Of a DNA stretch of 64,000 bases, positions 26,698-34,568 are shown piece after piece. Both the position numbers and the translations under genes were made by a program. The stretch's first letter is position 1. Every line of letters begins with the position of its first letter. The stretch comes from Bacillus sp. 03113 (GTDB lineage: Bacteria > Bacillota > Bacilli > Bacillales > Cytobacillaceae): contig NZ_VATK01000001.1 of the NCBI RefSeq assembly GCF_006546985.1, positions 62,001-126,000 on the forward strand, written 5' to 3'. Below the pieces are notes generated by a model. It made no database searches and had not been told where the DNA came from. It saw only the letters and a program-made list of their open reading frames with translations.

Positions 26698-27606
26698 CTA
26701 TTGTTTTCCCCTGCGAGTAATACTGTGACGGCCATCAATACTTACAGGTATTTCCCCTTTAACAGTTACACGGCGTACGACGCGATGTTGATCGCCATAA
26801 TCATTAATGGCGTAATGCTGTGTTGCACGGTTGTCCCAAATTGCTACATCACCAGCTGACCAGCGCCAGCGAACCGTATTCTCTAATTTAATGATATGAT
26901 TTTGCAGCACAGAAAATAGATGGAACGAATCTGAGGAAGACAAGCCCAAAATCTTTTTCACAAAGTGCCCTAGTATTAAAGTTCGTTCTCCCGTTTCAGG
27001 ATGTACTTGGACGATAGGATGTTCTGTTTCGTATACAGTAGAGGCGAAGACTTCATTGAAATGTTTTACTGCCTCAGTAGAAGCTTCTGTATGAGATCCC
27101 AAATAGTCGTATTCGTTTGTGTGCAGCGCCCAAAGTCGATCAGCTAGTTCGCGCAACTCAGGAGAAAGATCCTCGTAGGCAGCAGCAGTATTTGCCCAAA
27201 CGGTATCACCGCCAGCAGGTGGGATTGAAACCCCGCGAAGGATCGATATTTTCGGATAGGCATCAACAAATGTGACATCTGTATGCCAGGAGTTTGCTCT
27301 TCCTCCTCCATGTGAGGAGTCAAGCTCATGAACGTAGTCTGTTGCTTGTCTTGTTGGAACGGTAGGGTGGGCAACAGGTTCGCCAAATAATTGGGCAAAC
27401 GCTTCTTGGCTTTCGTCATCAAGATGATTCTGATCGCGGAAGAAAATCACTTTATATTGAAGCAGCGCCTGCTTAATAGCGTCTACTGTTGGTGCGTCAA
27501 GCTCTGAGGAAAGTCGAACACCTCGAATTTCAGCTCCAATGCGCCCCGCAACTGGATGTATTTCTAAACCCGCATTTGTTAAGATTGTTTTTTCAATTAC
27601 GCTCAT
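26698..27606 (-). CDS. TauD/TfdA-family Fe(II)/2-oxoglutarate dioxygenase
   Basis: A 302-residue oxygenase with the iron-binding facial triad: His108 and Asp110 in NSWHTDVTF, and His264 in ATQHYAIND. A 2-oxoglutarate-binding Arg (275 or 278) lies in HRVVRRV. The family releases sulfite from taurine or other sulfonates, or oxidises alkyl sulfates or phenoxyacids. It is divergent from a sulfonate-type SsuBCA importer, so it likely oxidises the imported organosulfur compound for sulfur supply. ATG 27606 follows ATAGGAGGTAAG. A promoter and a terminator hairpin lie in its leader. Confidence 0.88.
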   Translation of the reverse strand: MSVIEKTILTNAGLEIHPVAGRIGAEIRGVRLSSELDAPTVDAIKQALLQYKVIFFRDQNHLDDESQEAFAQLFGEPVAHPTVPTRQATDYVHELDSSHGGGRANSWHTDVTFVDAYPKISILRGVSIPPAGGDTVWANTAAAYEDLSPELRELADRLWALHTNEYDYLGSHTEASTEAVKHFNEVFASTVYETEHPIVQVHPETGERTLILGHFVKKILGLSSSDSFHLFSVLQNHIIKLENTVRWRWSAGDVAIWDNRATQHYAINDYGDQHRVVRRVTVKGEIPVSIDGRHSITRRGKQ

Positions 27607-27631
27607 TTTTCTTACCTCCTATTAATTCCCC

Positions 27632-27649
27632 TTCATTGGGTTCAATGAA
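27632..27649. promoter_or_regulatory. Palindrome just upstream of the tauD-like gene
   Basis: TTCATTG-GGTT-CAATGAA is a perfect 7-bp inverted repeat 26 bp before the start codon. It may be an operator, or a small hairpin near the ribosome site. Confidence 0.45.
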
Positions 27650-27759
27650 AAACAAAAACACACTGGGCTTCTTTAACTATTGAGTTCAAAGCAATACATC
27701 TCACATACCTTGTACTTATCATCCTCCATTAACATAATTCGACGGGTTCGTTGCATTTA

Positions 27760-27900
27760 CAAAAAAAGGCCAGGACACTCGCTTAAGCGGTGTCCTGGCC
27801 TCCAGATGACTGGTGGGCAGTCGTAATATCTAACGAAAAATTAAAGTATAGTAATCCCATCGGTTATTATGATATTAGATTCTCTTTTGAAAAATGTCAA
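27760..27900 (-). promoter_or_regulatory. Promoter and leader with terminator hairpin upstream of tauD-like gene
   Basis: On the minus strand TTGACA (27900-27895) and TAATAT (27877-27872), 17 bp apart, form a strong promoter. About 65 nt later AGGCCAGGACAC pairs with GTGTCCTGGCCT (about 27802-27768) and runs into seven T residues, an excellent intrinsic terminator some 160 nt before the start codon. Small competing hairpins (GACTG/CAGTC, CCAG/CTGG) sit just before it. This is either an attenuated leader (riboswitch or protein-controlled) or a separate ~100-nt small RNA. I do not recognise an S-box, T-box or other known class. Confidence 0.6.
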
Positions 27901-27979
27901 CAAAAAAATTTAAAAAAAAATTTAATTTTGAACTTTAAATCTCTTCTCTTTAACTCTAAGTTATTTTTACAAAAAGACC

Positions 27980-28117
27980 TTGACAAACATTTTCACGCTC
28001 ATTATAGTGTTAAACAAATAAATCCAATAAGTTTAATCGGTTATTTTAAAAACATATGCTGACCGTTCTGACGGAAGCACTCTTCTAATCTACTAGAGGA
28101 GTGCTTTTTTGTCAGAA
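27980..28117 (+). promoter_or_regulatory. Promoter and leader with terminator hairpin upstream of ssuB
   Basis: TTGACA (27980-27985) and TATAGT (28003-28008) are 17 bp apart. The transcript then meets AAGCACTC..GAGTGCTTTTTT (28075-28110), a terminator ending 20 bp before the ribosome site of ssuB. TTCTGAC (28066-28072) and GTCAGAA (28111-28117) can extend that stem, while CCGT/ACGG (28063-28074) competes with it. The arrangement fits transcription attenuation of the importer operon. No known riboswitch consensus was recognised. Confidence 0.6.
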
Positions 28118-28144
28118 AGTACGAAAGGAAAGGAGTGGTTAATA

Positions 28145-28960
28145 ATGAGTATTGCCCAAGAAAATTTGATCGTCATTAAAGACCTTGTTAAATTTTATGA
28201 TCCTAAGTCAAAAGAAAGTGTGATCCAAGAAATCAATCTTGAAATTCCTCGGGGGGAGTTTTTCATTCTCCTTGGACCTAGTGGTTGTGGTAAATCAACC
28301 TTGTTAAATATTATAGCTGGTTTTATTCGTAAATCCGGTGGAGATTTTTTTATTCAAGGCAATGAAGTAAAAGGGCCAGGAAAAGAAAGAGCGATGGTCT
28401 TTCAACAGCCTGATGCCGCTTTATTTCCTTGGTTAAATGTAAGGGAAAATGTTGAATTTGGGCTAAAAATGCAAAAAGTGAGCAAAAAAGAAAGAAAAGC
28501 TGTTTCAGATCAATACTTAAAATTAGTTGGTTTGAGTGGGCATGAGAAAAAATATCCAGATGAGCTATCTGGTGGGATGAAACAGCGTGTACAAATAGCA
28601 AGAGTTTTAGCGAACAACTCGGATATTTTATTAATGGATGAGCCTTTTGGAGCATTAGATGCACAGACAAGACGTACGATCCAGCAGGAGTTATTTCGTA
28701 TTTGGCTTCATACAAAGAAAACCATCATTTTTGTTACTCACGATATTCAAGAAGCGATTCTTTTAGGTCAAAGAATAGGGATTATGTCGAAAGGTCCAGG
28801 TTCTATTATTGAGAGTATTTATGATATAAAGCTTCCTTTTCCTCGAGATATAACAGCACCAAATTTTAACGAATATTATAAAAAGATCCAATCTCATTTT
28901 GAACTGAATATAGATGCTAATCATAGTTTCGATGTTGAAGATATTAGCAAAATTATATAA
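28145..28960 (+). CDS. ssuB: Sulfonate/nitrate-type ABC transporter ATPase (SsuB-like)
   Basis: A 271-residue ATPase starting at ATG 28145, nine bases after AAAGGAG; an in-frame TTG at 28109 lies inside the terminator tail. Walker A is GPSGCGKST near residue 44, the signature is LSGGMKQRVQIAR, Walker B is ILLMDEPFGALD, and the switch His lies in FVTHD. These match the NrtD/SsuB/TauB group. It powers import of an anionic organosulfur or related compound together with the next two genes. The order ATPase-permease-binding protein differs from B. subtilis ssuBACD. Confidence 0.85.
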   Translation: MSIAQENLIVIKDLVKFYDPKSKESVIQEINLEIPRGEFFILLGPSGCGKSTLLNIIAGFIRKSGGDFFIQGNEVKGPGKERAMVFQQPDAALFPWLNVRENVEFGLKMQKVSKKERKAVSDQYLKLVGLSGHEKKYPDELSGGMKQRVQIARVLANNSDILLMDEPFGALDAQTRRTIQQELFRIWLHTKKTIIFVTHDIQEAILLGQRIGIMSKGPGSIIESIYDIKLPFPRDITAPNFNEYYKKIQSHFELNIDANHSFDVEDISKII

Positions 28961-28982
28961 AAGAGACTGGAGGAGAATCAGG

Positions 28983-29795
28983 TTGAAATTCTTTAATAAA
29001 ACTAGAACTTCCGAAGCCGTATGGTTAGGCCTTTTTGGATGGATCGCTGGGATCATTATTTGGCATGTCATCTCTCTATTTTCGAAGCCGGAATTTTTTC
29101 CTGGACCGTGGCAAACCTTACTTGGCGGAATTGAATTAGTGCGTGATGGATCCTTACAAAACTATGCTTTCATAAGTTATGGCCGTATCCTAGCTGGTTG
29201 GACTCTCGGTAGTTTAATTGGCATTCCTTTTGGATTATTAATGGGGAAATTTCGTTATATTCGATTATTACTAGAACCGTTTCTCAATTTTTTTAGATTT
29301 ATTCCTGCACTCGTATTTGTTACTTTATTTATTCTTTGGTTAGGAATTGGGGAACAGTCCAAAATAGCCCTTATCACTTATACAACTCTATTTGTCGTAA
29401 CCCTTAATACAATGACAGGTGTGCTTGCGATTGATGAAAATAAATTTCGAGCTGCTAGGTCGATGGGAGCTTCAGATTCACAAATCTTATTTCATGTGAT
29501 TCTCCCAGCAGCTGTTCCATACATTTTTAATGGAATCCGCTTAGCGATGGGAAACTCCTTTATGGCCATTGTTGGAGCAGAAATGTTAGCTGCTAAAGAG
29601 GGGATTGGCTATTTAATTTGGACGTCTAGACTATATTTAAAAACCGATTGGATTTTTATTGGCATCATTACACTAGGTTTAATGGGATTCTTTATGGACA
29701 AAGTCCTAACAAATGTAGGCAGTCTGTTGCTAAAAAAATATGGTGTGCGTAAAGCAAATAATAAAAAGAAGGACTTGCTCAGACAAGCTTCCTAA
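28983..29795 (+). CDS. ssuC: ABC transporter permease (SsuC-like)
   Basis: A 270-residue membrane protein from TTG 28983, which lies a few bases after GGAGGAGAATC. A longer frame from 28914 would overlap ssuB and lacks a ribosome site. Six hydrophobic helices include WLGLFGWIAGIIIWHVISLF and the BPD_transp_1 EAA loop near SMGASDSQILFHVILPAAVPYIFNGIR. This family imports sulfonates, taurine, nitrate or thiamine precursors. It forms the channel for the flanking ATPase and binding protein. Confidence 0.87.
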   Translation: MKFFNKTRTSEAVWLGLFGWIAGIIIWHVISLFSKPEFFPGPWQTLLGGIELVRDGSLQNYAFISYGRILAGWTLGSLIGIPFGLLMGKFRYIRLLLEPFLNFFRFIPALVFVTLFILWLGIGEQSKIALITYTTLFVVTLNTMTGVLAIDENKFRAARSMGASDSQILFHVILPAAVPYIFNGIRLAMGNSFMAIVGAEMLAAKEGIGYLIWTSRLYLKTDWIFIGIITLGLMGFFMDKVLTNVGSLLLKKYGVRKANNKKKDLLRQAS

Positions 29796-29812
29796 TAGAA
29801 AGGATCAATTCA

Positions 29813-30808
29813 ATGAAAAAAAACGTGTCTATTTCAACTATATTTCTATCAACCATTCTTATACTTGCCATTTTTTTAGCAGGATGCAGCCAATCAACTT
29901 CTGGGAAAGAAAGCAAAGGGCAGAAGGTATCCATCGCTTTGGATTCGGGTGTATTTTCACTTCCTTTTCGTGTTGCAGGCGACCAAGGTTTTTTAAAAAA
30001 ACATGGCGTTGATGCAGAGTTTTCAACTTATTCTTTTGGAATAGATACATTAAATACGGTTATTTCCAATCAAGCTGATATCGGAATCGCAATGGATTAT
30101 GCTGCATTAACTCGTTTAGGCAAGGGTGATTTAAAAATTATTACACGGTTTACGATCCCTAGCCCTAGTCGATTGAAATTAATTGTGAAAGACGAAATTA
30201 ATAAACCAGAGGATTTAAAAGGAAAACGTTTAGGGGTACAAAGAGGAACAGTGAACGAATATGTTTGGGCAAGATATTTAGATAAGTTTAACATTGATAA
30301 AAGCGACGTAACACTTGAACCATTAACATCTACTGCAGAAATATATGCAGCGTTTGAAAAGGGAGAGATTGATGGTGCTTGGTTTGATGGATCTTTTCTT
30401 GCCAAAGCGACAGAAGTTAAGGGATCAAAGGTATTGAATGATCTTAACGATATTAACTTTGCCATGAGAGGCTATGTAGTAGCAAGCGGAGATTTTGCCC
30501 AAAAAAATCCAGAGACGGTAAAGAATATAATCAAAGCTTTGAATGAAGCCAATCCATATATAAAGAAGCATCCAGATCAAGCAGCTAATTTAGCATTTAA
30601 AGAACTTAAATTACCAGCAGACAAGGTTCAGGAAGAATTAAAAAAGGATTGGGATTTTAATCTAGCGTTTACCCAGGAGGATGTACAACATTTACAAGAA
30701 ATCCTTGATTGGACGCAGAAAAACGGGCTCATTAAGGAACAGTTCGATATTGAGGATAAAACGGAAGTTGAACCTTTAAAAGAAGTATATCCGGATAAAG
30801 CAAAATAG
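29813..30808 (+). CDS. ssuA: ABC transporter substrate-binding lipoprotein (SsuA/NMT1-like)
   Basis: A 331-residue lipoprotein with a signal peptide ending in the lipobox LAGC (Cys near residue 25). The mature part is an NMT1/SsuA-type bilobed binding protein: VFSLPFRVAGDQGFLKKHGVDAEFSTYSFG, NQADIGIAMDYAALTRLGKGDLKII, LKGKRLGVQRGTVNEYVWARYLD and KGEIDGAWFDGSFLAKA. It captures the substrate outside the membrane for ssuBC. Context with a TauD-like dioxygenase favours a sulfonate, but the family also binds nitrate and pyrimidine precursors. Confidence 0.85.
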   Translation: MKKNVSISTIFLSTILILAIFLAGCSQSTSGKESKGQKVSIALDSGVFSLPFRVAGDQGFLKKHGVDAEFSTYSFGIDTLNTVISNQADIGIAMDYAALTRLGKGDLKIITRFTIPSPSRLKLIVKDEINKPEDLKGKRLGVQRGTVNEYVWARYLDKFNIDKSDVTLEPLTSTAEIYAAFEKGEIDGAWFDGSFLAKATEVKGSKVLNDLNDINFAMRGYVVASGDFAQKNPETVKNIIKALNEANPYIKKHPDQAANLAFKELKLPADKVQEELKKDWDFNLAFTQEDVQHLQEILDWTQKNGLIKEQFDIEDKTEVEPLKEVYPDKAK

Positions 30809-30823
30809 CTGTATTTTGGATAA

Positions 30824-30973
30824 GAAAAGCACAAGCGCCTTGGTCATCGACGTACAAACTGGAGGGGCTTCGACTGAGATAAAGGATACACGATGAGCGT
30901 TAGCGAATCGATGTTGACTTATCGTAGGGAGAAGACCTGAAGTTTGATAGTCGATAGGCGCTGGAGCTAGACA
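30824..30973 (+). repeat. Palindromic intergenic repeat, copy 1
   Basis: Starts AAAAGCACAAGCGCCTTGG and ends TAGGCGCTGGAGCTAGACA, about 150 bp, 15 bp after the ssuA stop codon. The ends are mutually complementary (AAGCGCCT/AGGCGCT), so the RNA would fold into one long irregular hairpin. The interior differs from the other copies. Confidence 0.8.
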
Positions 30974-31009
30974 GTAATCTAACTTCAGATATAAATTCTG
31001 ATATTAAAA

Positions 31010-31057
31010 CAAAAAGCATCTGTATATCTTAATAATTCCGACAAGGTATACAGATGC
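31010..31057 (-). terminator. Terminator of the rpiA-oxidoreductase operon
   Basis: Minus strand: GCATCTGTATA pairs with TATACAGATGC and is followed by TTTTTG. Confidence 0.82.
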
Positions 31058-31065
31058 ACTAAATC

Positions 31066-32058
31066 TTATTCTCCTAATTTACCAACGAGTTTCTCAAAAG
31101 GATATTCAATCCCCCATTGATTACGAACATTCGTCATAAGATCCATGACATCAACGGATAAATCTAATGTTTCCTTGCTGCTATTTTTTAGAATATAATT
31201 TTGCATATCTTCAATTTCATAGTTTAATGCTTTTGCTGTTTCACCAGCTTCGATGATTTCCTGTGTCCCATCGACATACGTAATGATCGCTTTCTCAGCT
31301 CTAGGGAAATTATCCACGGTGATAAAGCCTAATTCTCCAGCGACTACTCCTCTTTTTGGCATTTTTGCTCTCATTGTTAATGAGATGACAGCCATTTCAT
31401 CAGCGGCATTTTTCAAAATAATGCCTGATTGCTCATCAACACCAGTCTCAAATTCTTTCACAGTCGTCAAGACTTCATGAGGCTGCTCTGAGAGAAAGAA
31501 TCGAGTAAAGGAAAGAGCGTAGGTACCGATATCGAGTAGTGCCCCGCCGGCTAAATCCTTGCTGAAAAATCGATTGGTCACATCGTACTCCTTGCAGCTT
31601 CCAAAGGAGACTTGAACCATTTTCAGCTTGCCTAATTTTCCTGAGTGAAGGATTTCACGTAATTGTTTATATAAAGGCATATGATAAATGGTCATCGCTT
31701 CAGCGACTACTAAATTCTTTTCTTCAGCTAATTGAACGATCTTCTTTAATTGATGACTATTTACTGTGATCGCTTTCTCGCATAATACATGTTTATTATT
31801 TTTTAAGCTTTGGATGATATATTCATAGTGATTGCTATGTGGAGTTGAAATGTAAACAACATCAATCGCTGGATCCTTTAACATTTCGTCGTAATTATCA
31901 TACGCTTTTTCAACATGAAAACGATCGGCAAATTTTTGCGCCTTTTCTATAGTTCTTGATCCTACTGCATAGATGGTACCATTCACTTCATTTAAAGCCT
32001 GTGCAAATTCTGCAGCAATGTTCCCAGGTCCTAAAATTGCCCAATTAATGGTTGTCAT
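31066..32058 (-). CDS. Gfo/Idh/MocA-family NAD(P)-dependent oxidoreductase
   Basis: A 330-residue dehydrogenase with an N-terminal Rossmann fold (INWAILGPGNIAAEFAQAL, residues 4-22), the VVYISTPHSNHYEYIIQSLKNNKHVLCEKAITVN segment holding the catalytic-site Lys of the family (EKP motif, here EKA), and a C-terminal alpha/beta domain. It resembles dihydrodiol or xylose dehydrogenase-like members and probably oxidises or reduces a sugar or sugar-like compound. It lies 11 bp after rpiA and shares its transcript and likely its SorC control. Confidence 0.87.
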   Translation of the reverse strand: MTTINWAILGPGNIAAEFAQALNEVNGTIYAVGSRTIEKAQKFADRFHVEKAYDNYDEMLKDPAIDVVYISTPHSNHYEYIIQSLKNNKHVLCEKAITVNSHQLKKIVQLAEEKNLVVAEAMTIYHMPLYKQLREILHSGKLGKLKMVQVSFGSCKEYDVTNRFFSKDLAGGALLDIGTYALSFTRFFLSEQPHEVLTTVKEFETGVDEQSGIILKNAADEMAVISLTMRAKMPKRGVVAGELGFITVDNFPRAEKAIITYVDGTQEIIEAGETAKALNYEIEDMQNYILKNSSKETLDLSVDVMDLMTNVRNQWGIEYPFEKLVGKLGE

Positions 32059-32069
32059 TTGTTTTCACC

Positions 32070-32741
32070 TCATTTATTTTTTTCAAACACTTTTACTTCA
32101 TCATCACTCGCCACAAGCACCTTTGTAACTTCTTTCGTAAACAAAGAAGTATCTACCACGCCACAAATTCTTTTAAGGCTACCTTGAAGCTTTTCAATAT
32201 CCTTACCTGCTTGAAAGTGAACATCTAATAGTAAATTTCCGTTATCACTAATGGTTGCGCCATCTTTAGCTGTACTTTGCCTTGTGACGGGTTCCCCTCC
32301 TAATTTTGTGACGGCTTTTGTTACATAGGCTAACGATTCCTCTAAAATCTCAAGAACAACGGGCTGCCCGAAAGTTAAAGCCTTGACGAATTTTGTATCA
32401 TCCACAAGAAGAATGTAGTCATCCGCCATGCTTGCAATGAGCTTTTCCTTTGTATGTATCCCGCCTCCGCTTTTGAGTGCGAATAATTGTTCATCTACTT
32501 CATCACAGCCATCAAAGGCGACATCAACATGATCAACAAAGGAAGTATGAAGAACGTCTAATCCATTCTGAAGACAAAGCATTTTTGTTTTAAATGAAGG
32601 GGTTACAACTTTAACTTGAAGCTCCTTTTCCTTGATAAAGTCGATTAAATAGGAGATGGTGCTTCCACCACCTAATCCGACGATCGAATAATTATTAATA
32701 TAAGCGAGAGCTTCTTTTGCACAATTCTTCTTTTTATCCAA
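32070..32741 (-). CDS. rpiA: Ribose-5-phosphate isomerase A
   Basis: A 223-residue RpiA that interconverts ribose-5-phosphate and ribulose-5-phosphate. Family motifs are VGLGGGSTISYLIDFI (residues 22-37), DVAFDGCDEVD near 73-83 with the catalytic Asp residues, LKSGGGIHTKEKLIASMAD with the catalytic Glu and Lys, and ATISDNGNLLLDVHF. The start is TTG 32741 behind GGGAG at about ten bases. Many Bacillus use RpiB for the pentose phosphate pathway, so this RpiA may serve a specific pentose route with the adjacent oxidoreductase. Transcription is from a promoter at 32867-32839. Confidence 0.92.
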   Translation of the reverse strand: MDKKKNCAKEALAYINNYSIVGLGGGSTISYLIDFIKEKELQVKVVTPSFKTKMLCLQNGLDVLHTSFVDHVDVAFDGCDEVDEQLFALKSGGGIHTKEKLIASMADDYILLVDDTKFVKALTFGQPVVLEILEESLAYVTKAVTKLGGEPVTRQSTAKDGATISDNGNLLLDVHFQAGKDIEKLQGSLKRICGVVDTSLFTKEVTKVLVASDDEVKVFEKNK

Positions 32742-32790
32742 TGGCTATTCATCTCCCAAGTATACGAATGAAATCGAAAAAAAGTTGATT

Positions 32791-32867
32791 TTGCACAAAT
32801 GTGCTTTATTGATATAAAATGTGCAATCAATTGATTTCAGTATACATTCGCACCTTTTATCTGTCAA
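32791..32867 (-). promoter_or_regulatory. rpiA promoter and SorC operator
   Basis: Minus-strand TTGACA (32867-32862) and TATACT (32844-32839) are 17 bp apart. Just downstream lie TTGCACA (32791-32797) and TGTGCAA (32820-32826) as an inverted repeat, and GCACA-AA-TGTGC at 32793-32804. The TGCACA/TGTGCA words recur before the divergent SorC gene, so they are its probable binding sites. Confidence 0.68.
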
Positions 32868-32969
32868 TCATCAGGATTCTCCTTGCGTTTTTCTTCATAT
32901 AAGTACATTTATTATGTATGAAAAACTAACATGATCCATTCATTTTGCAAAATCATTAAGCGATACAGT

Positions 32970-33046
32970 TTTACAAATAGGGCAAAAAAATTGTATAATG
33001 AGCGCAAAAACTTGAGCACATATTTTCCGTTAGTGAACATATGTGC
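32970..33046 (+). promoter_or_regulatory. SorC-gene promoter and operator
   Basis: TTTACA (32970-32975) and TATAAT (32994-32999) are 18 bp apart. The inverted repeat GCACATAT (33016-33023) with ATATGTGC (33039-33046) lies just after the start site, mirroring the site before rpiA. Confidence 0.68.
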
Positions 33047-33066
33047 AAGCTGTGTGAGGATAAAAA

Positions 33067-34020
33067 ATGAAAAGCAATGAAGAAAAAAAGCTGTTAATCA
33101 AAATTGCCCAAATGTACTATGAAAAAGATATGACCCAAAATCAAATAGCGAATGAGCTCGGAATTTATCGTACTACTATTAGTCGGATGCTGAAAAAAGT
33201 ACGTGAAGAAGGCATTGTCAAAATTACGATTAATTATGATAGCAGCGATAATTTTACGATTGAACAAAAATTGAAGGAGCGTTTTGGATTAAAGGAAGCA
33301 ATCGTTGTTCCTGTTGGGGCTGATCAACCAAGCTCTATGAAGCTGAAGGCAATGGGGCAAGCCTGTGCAGGATTGTTGGACAGAGTGGTAAATGATGAAG
33401 ATGTGATCGGTTTTTCCTGGGGAAGCAGCTTGGCTGCGGTTATAGAAGAGCTTCAGCCATCGAAGAAAAAGGATGTTATGTTTGTACCAATGGTAGGTGG
33501 ACCATCTGGAAGGTTAAATAGTAAATATCATGTAAATACGATTTGTTATCAAGCAGCGCTAAAATTTCATGCTCATTCCTTGATGATTGATGTACCTGCT
33601 ATTGTTGAGAAAAAATCAACGAGAAATGATTTATTAGCCTCCCCTCACATACAAGAAATTACAGGCTTGTGGAATAAAATAACGGTTGCTGTTTTTGGCA
33701 TTGGTTCACTAGAGATTGCAGGGAAATCAACATGGCACACCTTTTATGGTGATTCTGTCATTGAAGAGCTCGAGGATGGAAGAGTTGTCGGTGATATTTG
33801 TTCCCGATTCTTTGATGAAAACGGAGTTCCAGTACAAACAGCACTTACAGAACGGACGATTACAATCAATCTAAATCAAATCAAAAAAGCTCGCTATTCG
33901 ATCGGAGTAGCAGAATCGCTCGAAAAGGTTCCAGGAATCATTGGAGCATTAAAGGGTGGTTATGTAAATGCTTTCGTTACAACCGAAGAAACAGCCAATG
34001 CGATTTTGAATAATCTTTAA
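33067..34020 (+). CDS. SorC/DeoR-type sugar-binding transcriptional regulator
   Basis: A 317-residue regulator with an N-terminal helix-turn-helix (LLIKIAQMYYEKDMTQNQIANELGIYRTTISRMLKKVREEGIVKI, about residues 9-53) and a C-terminal sugar-phosphate-binding domain (VIGFSWGSSLAAVIEEL, VPMVGGPSGRLNSKYHVN, GDICSRFFDENG). SorC regulators respond to phosphosugars. It is divergent from rpiA and the Gfo-type dehydrogenase with matched palindromes on both sides, so a pentose phosphate is a plausible ligand. Confidence 0.9.
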   Translation: MKSNEEKKLLIKIAQMYYEKDMTQNQIANELGIYRTTISRMLKKVREEGIVKITINYDSSDNFTIEQKLKERFGLKEAIVVPVGADQPSSMKLKAMGQACAGLLDRVVNDEDVIGFSWGSSLAAVIEELQPSKKKDVMFVPMVGGPSGRLNSKYHVNTICYQAALKFHAHSLMIDVPAIVEKKSTRNDLLASPHIQEITGLWNKITVAVFGIGSLEIAGKSTWHTFYGDSVIEELEDGRVVGDICSRFFDENGVPVQTALTERTITINLNQIKKARYSIGVAESLEKVPGIIGALKGGYVNAFVTTEETANAILNNL

Positions 34021-34033
34021 TAAATGATTCAGG

Positions 34034-34105
34034 AACACTTAGGAAGCAGCAAGTCCAGTTTGTTAGATTATCTGACAAGTTGGACTAGTCTTCTTAAGTG
34101 TTTTT
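34034..34105 (+). terminator. Terminator after the SorC gene
   Basis: A long imperfect stem: AACACTTAGGAAG (34034-34046) pairs with CTTCTTAAGTGTT (34090-34102), with further AGTCCA/TGGACT pairing inside, and a T tail follows. Confidence 0.8.
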
Positions 34106-34568
34106 ATTTTGATTAAATGATAAAGACAAGGATGTATATATATGAAGAAACTCAACTTAAATGGATGTAATTTTTAAAGAGTCATAAAATCTATCATTAT
34201 ATGTAAATTATTATCCCAAAAAAGAACAATCAAAGATTTTTGTTATTTTAAAAAAATTCACATTAATTTCATATTTGTAGATTTCTATTATTTAACGTAG
34301 TTTTCTGTTTTTTATATTATCCATATATATGATTATTTTAAATCTTGAATTGAAATAAAATCTTGATAATACAGTAAAAATGATGAATAGATACATAAGT
34401 TCAGAGCTAAAATTAATTTTTTTAAATAATATTAAAACTAGCTGTAATTTGTCGAAAGTTGGGGTGGACTAATTTTATTATCTGTTTTAGAATAGCAATT
34501 GTTGTTTTTGTAAACGTATAATTATTTTTTGAATTTTTTGAATACTTAAAAAGGTAAGGAGATTTGCA
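34106..34568. other. AT-rich region upstream of livJ
   Basis: About 460 bp of very AT-rich DNA before the Liv transporter operon. TATAAT near 34516 is a possible -10 without a clear -35. GAATTTTTTGAATAC at 34530-34544 weakly recalls a CodY box. Nothing else was recognised. Confidence 0.4.

Noticed and set aside
27639-27725. 26-codon frame (starts MISTRYVRC) upstream of the tauD-like gene, which could be a leader peptide
   Set aside because: The GGAGG box directly touches the ATG with no spacing, and two Cys codons are not enough to argue for attenuation. Kept only as a remote possibility.
27790-28062. 90-residue rightward frame between tauD and ssuB
   Set aside because: No ribosome site, strong A/T-run composition and it spans two promoters and a terminator; chance frame.
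27607-28144. Known sulfur riboswitch (SAM-I/S-box) in the tauD-ssuB leaders
   Set aside because: The conserved SAM-I core words are missing on both strands.
34530-34544. CodY box before livJ
   Set aside because: GAATTTTTTGAATAC differs from the consensus at several positions and may be chance in AT-rich DNA.
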